DNA of 37,871 nucleotides, from assembly GCA_029558535.1 (NCBI GenBank), contig JAKQEK010000380.1, positions 1 through 37,871 on the forward strand. Reading direction: 5' to 3'. The notes beneath the pieces were generated by a model that saw only the letters and a program-made list of their open reading frames with translations, ran no database searches and was not told the origin of the DNA. Positions 16,607 to 23,468 of this stretch are shown here, piece after piece. The position numbers were made by a program, and so were the translations under genes. The DNA comes from Bacteroidota bacterium. Its GTDB lineage: Bacteria; Bacteroidota; Bacteroidia; Bacteroidales; ML635J-15. Numbering within the stretch: the stretch's first letter is position 1; every line of letters starts with the position of its first letter.

Positions 16607-17407
16607 ATGGACAGACCTATTGGAGTATTTGATAGTGGTATTGGAGGACTCACGGTTTTGAAAGAACTTGCCTCCAAACTTCCAAACGAGGATTTTATTT
16701 ATTATGCAGATAGTAAAAATGCTCCGTATGGACCAAAATCTGTTGAGGAAATAATAAATTTATGTGATGAAATTATTAAATTTTTGCTAAAGAGAAATTG
16801 CAAATTAATTGTTATTGCTTGCAATACCGCAACTGCTGCAGCTGTAGTTGAGATGAGAACAAGGTTTCAAATACCAATAATTGGTCTTGAGCCTGCCATA
16901 AAACCTGCATGTCTGAATACAAAAACAGGAAATATTGGTGTTTTAGCAACTGAAGGCACTTTTAGGGGAAATCATTTTTTAAAAACCAGCGAAAAATATA
17001 TTGATTATGTTGTGTTGCATTTACAAGTAGCAAAAGGGTTGGTAGAGTTAGCAGAAAAGGGAATATTTGTTGGACAGGAAGCCGAAGATTTAGTGAAACA
17101 ATATACAGATCCTTTTTCCACATCAAATATCGATTATTTGGTATTAGGCTGTACACATTATCCTTATTTTTATAATTTGATTAAAAGAAATGTTGGGCCA
17201 GGAGTAACAGTAGTCGATTCAGCAGAACCCGTGGCGCGAAGGACAAAAGATGTCTTGATGACAAATAAATTATTTAGAACAGAAAAAGATAATAGAAAAA
17301 TAGTCGTTTTTACTTCCGGTGATATTAGCATTGTGCAAAATGTCGTGTATCAACTGTTTAATATAGACAAAAATAGCTCTCAAGTAGAAATAAAATTTAT
17401 TTTCTAA
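16607..17407 (+). CDS. murI: Glutamate racemase
   Basis: Cofactor-independent interconversion of L- and D-glutamate, supplying D-Glu for peptidoglycan. The 266 residues carry both catalytic cysteines: C72 in VIACNTATAAA and C182 in LVLGCTHYPYF. Other motifs are PIGVFDSGIGGLTVL (D9) and YYADSKNAPYGPKS. It follows the ompH terminator and closes the conserved bamA-ompH-murI order. No terminator is evident before the downstream response regulator. Confidence 0.96.
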   Translation: MDRPIGVFDSGIGGLTVLKELASKLPNEDFIYYADSKNAPYGPKSVEEIINLCDEIIKFLLKRNCKLIVIACNTATAAAVVEMRTRFQIPIIGLEPAIKPACLNTKTGNIGVLATEGTFRGNHFLKTSEKYIDYVVLHLQVAKGLVELAEKGIFVGQEAEDLVKQYTDPFSTSNIDYLVLGCTHYPYFYNLIKRNVGPGVTVVDSAEPVARRTKDVLMTNKLFRTEKDNRKIVVFTSGDISIVQNVVYQLFNIDKNSSQVEIKFIF

Positions 17408-17469
17408 ATATTTCATAACATTTTAATTCTGAATAGCGTATAAAAATATGTTATCTAAAGAAGAGTTGT

Positions 17470-18177
17470 ATGAATTGTATTATTATAGATGATGATCCTG
17501 TAATTCAAATGCAACTTTCAGCCTTTATTAACAAAAGTGATTTACTTAATTTAAAAGGTACTTTCAAAAATCCACTCGAAGCAAATCAAATAATAAAAAC
17601 AAACGAGATTGACATAATCTTTCTAGATATAGAAATGCCGGAAATGAGTGGTCTCGAATTCCTTGATGAGGCCGATACAGATATAAGAATTATTGTAATT
17701 TCAGGAGATAGAAAATACGCATTAAATACTTTTGAATACGACGTAACCGATTATTTGCTTAAACCTATTGAGTATACAAGGTTTCTTAAATCTGTTTATA
17801 AGTCAATAGAGAAAACTTTGAAGATTTATGGTAGAGATAATTCTGATAGAATTTTTGTGAGATTCAATAATCAATATATTCGTTTGAAAATAAATGATAT
17901 CGTTAGCATCAAAAAAGAAGATAACAAAGATTTAATTATTACCAGAAATAAATCGTTTTCGATATCAGATAGTGATATTAATTTTAACAATGTTTGCAGC
18001 AATAGTAAATTTTGTAGAATAAATAATTCCTGCATTGTAAATTTAAATGAAATTAGGGAGGTTTGTGATAATTTTCTTATTTTTAAGGATTCTGCTAAAA
18101 TGGATAATATTTTAGTCGAAGAGAATATTGCAAATGAAATTTCAGATAAACTTGGCAAACTATATGACACTTTCTAA
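17470..18177 (+). CDS. LytTR-family response regulator
   Basis: A 235-residue cytosolic DNA-binding regulator. The receiver domain (1-120) has the acidic pair D7-D9 in CIIIDDDP, phospho-acceptor D53 in IIFLDIEMPEMSG, S78 and K98 in YLLKPIE; all switch residues are present. The LytTR output domain (about 133-230) includes RIFVRFNNQYIRLKINDIV, then FCRINNSCIVNLNEIREV. No sensor kinase is in the window; LytTR regulators usually pair with a LytS/YehU-type histidine kinase, so this is an orphan locally. Its 3' end overlaps the aminotransferase start by 14 bp, suggesting translational coupling. No promoter was recognised in the 62-bp gap after murI. Confidence 0.92.
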   Translation: MNCIIIDDDPVIQMQLSAFINKSDLLNLKGTFKNPLEANQIIKTNEIDIIFLDIEMPEMSGLEFLDEADTDIRIIVISGDRKYALNTFEYDVTDYLLKPIEYTRFLKSVYKSIEKTLKIYGRDNSDRIFVRFNNQYIRLKINDIVSIKKEDNKDLIITRNKSFSISDSDINFNNVCSNSKFCRINNSCIVNLNEIREVCDNFLIFKDSAKMDNILVEENIANEISDKLGKLYDTF

Positions 18178-19351
18178 CAGAGAATTATTTATTAGGTATT
18201 TAGGACAAACTTCAGAAAACCCATATTTGCTAGAAATTGAACGCGCTGAGGGGGTTTTTCTTTATGATACAGCCGGGAAAAAATATTTTGATTTAATTTC
18301 AGGCGTTTCTGTTAGTAGTCTGGGACATAATTGTAAAAATATTAAAGATTCAATAAATGAACAAGTTGAGAAACATCTCCATTTGATGGTTTATGGCGAA
18401 TACATTCAATCCCCGCAAGTTAAATTAGCAGAATATATATGCGGGTTATTACCCGAATCAATTAACTCTGTCTATTTTGTAAATAGCGGTAGTGAGGCAA
18501 TTGAAGGAGCCATAAAACTTGCAAAGAGATATACAGCCGGGACTAAAATGTTTTCATTTCGAAATGCATACCATGGCAGCTCACATGGAGCTTTGAGCTT
18601 GTGTGGAAATGAAGAGTTTAAAAATTCATTTCGTCCCTTGCTACCAGAAGTTTATATCCTTGATTTTAACGATTACTCCCAGTTAGATTTAATAGATAAG
18701 AATACTGCATGTGTTGTATTTGAACCAATTCAGGCAGAAGCCGGAGTTATTATCCCTGATGGTAAATATATAAAAACTTTAAAACAAGTCTGTGAAAAAA
18801 ATAATTGTTTATTAATTGCAGACGAAATTCAAACAGGTTTTGGACGTACCGGAAAAATGTTCGGATTTGAGCATTTTGAAATTGTTCCAGATATTGTTTG
18901 TTTTGCAAAAGCATTAGGGGGAGGAATGCCAATTGGAGCTTTTGCAGCTTCGAGAGATATTATGAAGTCATTTACCTCAAATCCGGTATTAGGTCATATA
19001 ACAACTTTTGGAGGACATCCTGTGTGTTCTGCTGCAGCATTGAGTACGATTAAATTTATTAATGAATCCGGCCTTGTTAATGATGTTTATAGAAAAGAGA
19101 AACTTTTTAGAAAGTTCCTTGTACATTCTAAAATATCAGAAATCAGAGGTAGGGGACTTTTGCTGGCGATTGAATTAAACGAATCTACGGATGTATATAA
19201 GTTTATTAAGCAGGGACTGATTGAAGGATTCGTTACGGATTGGTTTATTTTTCATGATTCTGCATTTAGAATTGCCCCACCTTTAAATATTACTGATGAC
19301 GAAATTAAAATGTCATGTGAGCTAATAAAAAGTGCATTGAATAAAATTTAA
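18164..19351 (+). CDS. Class-III PLP-dependent aminotransferase
   Basis: A fold-type I aminotransferase of 395 residues. Motifs are [19 protein letters not shown] (105-123), [12 protein letters not shown], the PLP-ring contact D220 in [16 protein letters not shown], Schiff-base lysine K249 in [14 protein letters not shown], and [14 protein letters not shown]. It is closest in look to the acetylornithine/ornithine/4-aminobutyrate group, but substrate specificity cannot be read from the sequence and no arginine genes are nearby. The ATG at 18164 is chosen; the open frame extends to a TTG at 18128 inside the regulator gene, but [17 protein letters not shown] is where aminotransferase-like sequence begins. 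It overlaps the LytTR gene. Confidence 0.9.
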   Translation: MTLSNRELFIRYLGQTSENPYLLEIERAEGVFLYDTAGKKYFDLISGVSVSSLGHNCKNIKDSINEQVEKHLHLMVYGEYIQSPQVKLAEYICGLLPESINSVYFVNSGSEAIEGAIKLAKRYTAGTKMFSFRNAYHGSSHGALSLCGNEEFKNSFRPLLPEVYILDFNDYSQLDLIDKNTACVVFEPIQAEAGVIIPDGKYIKTLKQVCEKNNCLLIADEIQTGFGRTGKMFGFEHFEIVPDIVCFAKALGGGMPIGAFAASRDIMKSFTSNPVLGHITTFGGHPVCSAAALSTIKFINESGLVNDVYRKEKLFRKFLVHSKISEIRGRGLLLAIELNESTDVYKFIKQGLIEGFVTDWFIFHDSAFRIAPPLNITDDEIKMSCELIKSALNKI

Positions 19352-19409
19352 TTTAAATTTACAAAATATTTGTAGTTTTATCCGTTTAATAAGTGTGGAT
19401 AAAAAATAT

Positions 19410-20300
19410 ATGTTAGCACATAAAAAAATATATCTGTCTGTTCTGTTTGTTCTTTTAACATTTATCATAAATGCTAAGGAAAATCCTGATTTGCCGGAAA
19501 TAGATTCGATAAACTATTATTTTACATTGATTAAAGAATCAACATCGGATAAGGAGAAACAGGAGATAAACACTTATTTAATTTCGTATTTAAGAGAATT
19601 CTTATTGACGTCCCAGTCATTTAATGCAGATTATGATGATGTTAAAAATTTATCTGTCCTTAAGTCTGATGATGGCAAATTGAGAGTCTATACATGGAAT
19701 CTTAATTTTCAGGATGGCAGTTTTAAATATTTCGGTTTTTTGCAATATAAAGATGCTAAAGGCATTTCTTTAAGTTTTCTCGATGATAAAAAATACAAAA
19801 CAGATATAAGCGTTCGCTTGTATCAAACTTGCAATGAGTGGTACGGAGCTTTATATTATGAAATAATAACAAAAAAATGGAATTCTTATACATATTATAC
19901 TCTGATAGGCTGGGATGGAGCAGATTTTTTAATAAACAGGAAAATTGTCGAAGTCTTATATTTTGATCGTAGAAATATTCCAGTTTTTGGTAAAAAATTA
20001 TTTAAACTAAATAGAACCAATACCGGAAGGCTGGTATTTGAATATGCCGATAGGGCAACAATGATTTTAAGGTTTAATAAACAGAAGGATATGATAATTA
20101 TGGATCATTTAGCACCATCAGATTCAAAATACGTAAATATGTTTCAGTTTTATGGGCCTGATTTTTCGTATGACGCATTTGTTTTTAGAGGAGGGAAGTG
20201 GATATTGCAACCTGATATTAATCCTGACGATGCAATAAACTATAAAAGAAATTCTAGAATAAATTCAATAAAACGAAGAGGTGTATCAAGAAATTTTTAA
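19410..20300 (+). CDS. Secreted protein of unknown function
   Basis: I cannot assign a domain name. The 296-residue product has a clear signal peptide (MLAHKKIYLSVLFVLLTFIINAKE) and no other membrane segment, so it is probably periplasmic. The body is rich in aromatic residues and short strands: VYTWNLNFQDGSFKYFGFLQ, CNEWYGALYYEIITKKW, YTYYTLIGWDGADFLINRK, IVEVLYFDRRNIPVFGKKLF and DFSYDAFVFRGGKWILQPDI. The regular spacing of W, Y and GWDG-type motifs suggests a conserved beta-structured family. The last 20 residues are basic. ATG 19410 is preferred to GTG 19395. A promoter-like AATATTTG (one mismatch) lies at 19365-19372. Confidence 0.7.
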   Translation: MLAHKKIYLSVLFVLLTFIINAKENPDLPEIDSINYYFTLIKESTSDKEKQEINTYLISYLREFLLTSQSFNADYDDVKNLSVLKSDDGKLRVYTWNLNFQDGSFKYFGFLQYKDAKGISLSFLDDKKYKTDISVRLYQTCNEWYGALYYEIITKKWNSYTYYTLIGWDGADFLINRKIVEVLYFDRRNIPVFGKKLFKLNRTNTGRLVFEYADRATMILRFNKQKDMIIMDHLAPSDSKYVNMFQFYGPDFSYDAFVFRGGKWILQPDINPDDAINYKRNSRINSIKRRGVSRNF

Positions 20301-20315
20301 GTAATGATTTAATAA

Positions 20316-20834
20316 ATGATGAAATCTACTAAACACGTAAATTTTTATTGTGTTGACAATGACGTTGTTGATCTCGACTTTTTTCGTGAAAATTTTAACC
20401 CAAAATTGATTTACTCACTTTATACTTTTAATTCGGTACAGATGTTTCTTAACAAGTTAAAGACAGATGTAAAAGAAAAAAGTTTTAAAGTAGTTATAAT
20501 TGATAATATTATTACAAGCAGGGGAATGAATACTAAAACCGCATTAGAGTTGATCCCCGCAATTAAAAGCATAGATAAAGAAACTGAAGTAATAATTTTT
20601 GCGGATAGTGAGAATATAGAACTCAAAGCCACTAGCAGTAATGTAAAACCTGCAGCTTTTATTAAAAAAGATTCACAATATTTTGTCAGACTTTATCCAT
20701 TAATTTCCAGGCTTATCAGCGAATACGAACTTAAACGAAAACGTCTGTCCGGGAAAAGGGCAGTAATTGTTTTTCTTATTGTTTTTGCCTGCGCAGCATT
20801 GCTTTTTATTATTGGGATGCTTTATTACCGATAA
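20316..20834 (+). CDS. Receiver-like domain with C-terminal membrane anchor
   Basis: A 172-residue protein. Residues 8-138 look like a response-regulator receiver: VNFYCVDNDVVDLDFFRENF (acidic D14/D16), FKVVIIDNIITSRGMNTKTALELIPAIK (candidate phospho-acceptor D63), TEVIIFADSENIE (the usual Thr/Ser is Ala96) and AAFIKKD (K117). A basic stretch KRKRLSGKR is followed by one hydrophobic helix (about 147-170) ending in YYR. There is no signal peptide, so the domain should be cytoplasmic and tail-anchored. There is no DNA-binding or enzymatic output domain. It sits 15 bp after the secreted protein gene and near the orphan LytTR regulator. The receiver assignment rests on motif spacing. An alternative start is the next ATG, one codon later. 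Confidence 0.68.
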   Translation: MMKSTKHVNFYCVDNDVVDLDFFRENFNPKLIYSLYTFNSVQMFLNKLKTDVKEKSFKVVIIDNIITSRGMNTKTALELIPAIKSIDKETEVIIFADSENIELKATSSNVKPAAFIKKDSQYFVRLYPLISRLISEYELKRKRLSGKRAVIVFLIVFACAALLFIIGMLYYR

Positions 20835-20887
20835 TTAATGTTCTTTTCTTATAGTTTTTTATGTATTAATGTCAACTTGTCTGTCTT

Positions 20888-20920
20888 TTTGTCATATAAT
20901 TGCAGGTGGCATATACTTTG
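20888..20920 (+). promoter_or_regulatory. Putative promoter for htpG
   Basis: TTTG (20888-20891), a 21-bp spacer, then ATACTTTG (20913-20920), which matches TAnnTTTG only in its TTTG part (the T and A are swapped). The ATG follows 38 bp later. No CIRCE or other heat-shock operator was recognised in 20835-20958. Confidence 0.38.
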
Positions 20921-20958
20921 AATAGCTCAGACGATTTTAAACTAAAAATAGAATAATT

Positions 20959-23022
20959 ATGAAACAGAAGACAGGAAGCATTGGTGTAACAACCGAAAAT
21001 ATTTTTCCAATTATTAAAAAATTCCTTTATTCAGATCATGAAATATTCCTCCGAGAACTTGTTTCTAATGCCGTGGACGCAAGTCAAAAACTTAAAACAC
21101 TGGGAATTGCTGGAGAACTTAAAGCTGATACAGATAATCTTAAAGTTAGAGTTATTGTTGACAAGAAGGCAAAAACGATCACAGTAAGAGATAATGGAAT
21201 AGGAATGACAGCTGAAGAGATTGAAAAATATATAAATCAAATAGCTTTTTCAAGTGCGGGAGATTTTTTGGATAAGTATAAAAACATGGAAAATGCAATT
21301 ATTGGGCATTTTGGCTTGGGCTTTTATTCATCTTTTATGGTTTCGGATAAAGTTGAAATTATTTCAAAATCTTATAAGGAGGGATCTAAAGCAGTGAAAT
21401 GGGAGTGCAAAGGGGATCCGGAATATTCATTAACTGAGGTTGAAAAGGATGAAATAGGAACAGATGTTATTTTGCATATTGATGAGGAATCTGTTGAATT
21501 TCTTGAAAAAAATCGTGTACAGGAGTTGTTAAATAAGTATTGCAAATTTTTACCTGTAGAAATTGTTTTTGGTAAAAAGACCAGTTGGAAAGATGGAAAA
21601 GAATCAGAAACAGAAGAAGACAATATAATTAATAACACTAAACCGGTTTGGAAACAAAAACCTGCCGATCTTAAAGATGAAGATTATAAGAGTTTTTACA
21701 GAGAATTATATCCTTTAAATTTTGATGAGCCACTTTTTAATATTCATTTAAATGTAGATTATCCTTTTAATTTGACCGGAGTCTTGTATTTTCCTAAGAT
21801 AAAGTCTAATCTCGAAATAAATAGGAATAAAATACAATTGTATTGCAATCAGGTTTTTGTTACTGATTCGGTTGAGGGAATTGTTCCAGAGTTTTTAACA
21901 TTATTGCATGGTGTACTTGATTCTCCGGATATTCCACTAAATGTTTCAAGAAGTTATCTCCAGAGTGATTCAAATGTGAAAAAGATATCGGGACATATTA
22001 CTAAGAAAGTTGCTGACAGATTGTCCGAAATATTTAAGGACAATAGAGAAGATTTTCAGAAAAAGTGGGATGACCTTAAATTATTTATAGAATATGGAAT
22101 GATTTCGGACGAGAAATTTTATGAGAGAGCCGAGAAATTTGCTTTACTTAAAAACACAGACTTAGAATATTTCACTTTTGAAGAATATAATAAGAAGATT
22201 GAAGAAAACCAAAAAGACAAGGATAAGCAATTAATTTATTTATATGCAACTAATGTCGAGGATCACTATTCGTATATAAAAGCAGCTAAAGAAAAAGGGT
22301 ATGACGTTTTATTGTTAGATGGGCAATTAGATATGCATTTTATTAATACCCTTGAAAGTAAATTTAAAGACTCGCGTTTTGTACGGGTAGATTCGGACAT
22401 TATTGATAATCTTATAAAAAAAGATGAAAAAACCGAATCTGTTTTGAACGATAAGGAACAAGAAAATGTCAGGTTAGTTTTTCAAGGTGTTGCTCCTGAA
22501 CAAAAATCGTTTTGGATTACCTGTGACAGCATGAGTGAAAATGATATGCCTGTTATTATAACGAGAGATGAATATATGAGACGTATGAAAGATATGTCTG
22601 CTCTAGGTGGAGGGACAGGTTTTTACAGAGATCTTCCTGATGATTATAAAGTTATTATTAATACAAATCATCCTCTGATTGTTGATTTAAGCTCAAAATT
22701 AGAGAAAAAAACTTTGCAACAGAGAATCGAGCTTGATGATAAACTTGAAGACTTGCAAAAGAATAAATCCGAATTGGAAAAAGCTCTGGAAAAGTTTAAA
22801 AAAGATGAAGAAAAACCTGTTGAAGAAAAGAAGAAATTAGAGGAAGTTAATGATCGAATACTTTCACTTGAGGAGGAAAAAACAGGTATTTACAAAGACT
22901 TTGGTAAAAAGCAGAAGATCGTTAGTCAGTTATTCGACCTTGCTCTTTTAGCTAATAACTTACTTAAAGGCGAATCTCTCAGTAATTTTGTAAGTCGGAG
23001 TGTCGAATTGTTGAAGAAATAA
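20959..23022 (+). CDS. htpG: Molecular chaperone HtpG (Hsp90)
   Basis: ATP-dependent dimeric chaperone. 687 residues, somewhat longer than the E. coli protein. The N-terminal GHKL ATPase domain is intact: LRELVSNAVDASQKL with E33 and N37, VRDNGIGMT with D78, and GHFGLGFYSSFMVS. The middle domain includes PLFNIHLNVDYPFNLTGVLYFPK and PLNVSRSYLQSD, with the catalytic-loop arginine. The C-terminal part carries a Lys/Glu-rich charged insertion (about 580-640; KKDEEKPVEEKKKLEEVNDR) before the dimerisation helices, which accounts for the extra length. It is monocistronic, converging on clpS over a bidirectional terminator. Confidence 0.97.
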   Translation: MKQKTGSIGVTTENIFPIIKKFLYSDHEIFLRELVSNAVDASQKLKTLGIAGELKADTDNLKVRVIVDKKAKTITVRDNGIGMTAEEIEKYINQIAFSSAGDFLDKYKNMENAIIGHFGLGFYSSFMVSDKVEIISKSYKEGSKAVKWECKGDPEYSLTEVEKDEIGTDVILHIDEESVEFLEKNRVQELLNKYCKFLPVEIVFGKKTSWKDGKESETEEDNIINNTKPVWKQKPADLKDEDYKSFYRELYPLNFDEPLFNIHLNVDYPFNLTGVLYFPKIKSNLEINRNKIQLYCNQVFVTDSVEGIVPEFLTLLHGVLDSPDIPLNVSRSYLQSDSNVKKISGHITKKVADRLSEIFKDNREDFQKKWDDLKLFIEYGMISDEKFYERAEKFALLKNTDLEYFTFEEYNKKIEENQKDKDKQLIYLYATNVEDHYSYIKAAKEKGYDVLLLDGQLDMHFINTLESKFKDSRFVRVDSDIIDNLIKKDEKTESVLNDKEQENVRLVFQGVAPEQKSFWITCDSMSENDMPVIITRDEYMRRMKDMSALGGGTGFYRDLPDDYKVIINTNHPLIVDLSSKLEKKTLQQRIELDDKLEDLQKNKSELEKALEKFKKDEEKPVEEKKKLEEVNDRILSLEEEKTGIYKDFGKKQKIVSQLFDLALLANNLLKGESLSNFVSRSVELLKK

Positions 23023-23056
23023 AAAAAAGCTGTACGAATTCCGTACAGCTTTTTTT
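23021..23056. terminator. Bidirectional terminator between htpG and clpS
   Basis: The stem AGCTGTACG (23028-23036) pairs with CGTACAGCT (23042-23050) around a 5-base loop. It is flanked by an A-run on the left and a T-run on the right, so it works for both converging genes. Confidence 0.9.
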
Positions 23057-23064
23057 AACTATAT

Positions 23065-23355
23065 CTAATTTATTGTAACCCTAAGTCCTTTACTTACTAG
23101 ATTTTCTTTAAGAGGTTTAAGAGACTTATAATCACCTTTTTTAATGTCGCATTTACCATTATAATGAGTTATAAAGGCACATTGTTCGGCTTGAATTATA
23201 TCATGATTACACACTTCAATAAGGCAGTTTATCACATAATCAAAACTGTTAATATCATCATTGTATAATACTAGGAGTCTGTTTTTACATCTCGAATCAG
23301 ACTGAGAAATCTCATTTTTTTGAGTTGGGTTTAATATTTCTTGATTATCATTCAT
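23065..23355 (-). CDS. clpS: ATP-dependent Clp protease adaptor ClpS
   Basis: N-end-rule adaptor that delivers substrates to the Clp AAA+ unfoldase. The 96-residue length is usual. Signatures are the N-degron pocket segment VLYNDDINSFDYVINCLIEVC (consensus NDD-x-x-[TS]-x-[ED]-[FY]-V) and AEQCAFITHYNGKCDIKKGD in the second half. The first ~24 residues are polar and unstructured, as expected for the ClpS N-terminal extension. ClpA/ClpC is not in the window. Two possible -7 boxes lie upstream. Confidence 0.93.
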   Translation of the reverse strand: MNDNQEILNPTQKNEISQSDSRCKNRLLVLYNDDINSFDYVINCLIEVCNHDIIQAEQCAFITHYNGKCDIKKGDYKSLKPLKENLVSKGLRVTIN

Positions 23356-23383
23356 CAGTACAAATATACTGTATTTATAAATA

Positions 23384-23391
23384 CAAAATTA
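23384..23391 (-). promoter_or_regulatory. Putative -7 box for clpS
   Basis: The minus strand reads TAATTTTG, 28 bp upstream of the clpS start, giving a leader of about 20 bases. A second match, TATATTTG at 23361-23368, is only 5 bp from the ATG and would give an almost leaderless transcript, so this one is preferred. Confidence 0.4.
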
Positions 23392-23468
23392 ATTTAGATA
23401 AGGGATTTTTTTATGATTTATAAAAACTGCGAGTAAAAATATATTAGATGCAAAGATTTAAACTGTTT

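Noticed and set aside
19360..19374. Perfect palindrome TACAAA-ATA-TTTGTA
   Set aside because: It could be an operator or a promoter-like element (AATATTTG, one mismatch), but similar palindromes arise easily in AT-rich spacers and there is no second copy to support it.
23361..23368. TATATTTG box 5 bp from the clpS start, suggesting a leaderless mRNA
   Set aside because: A second box (23384-23391) at a normal distance explains transcription equally well; the sequence alone cannot decide.
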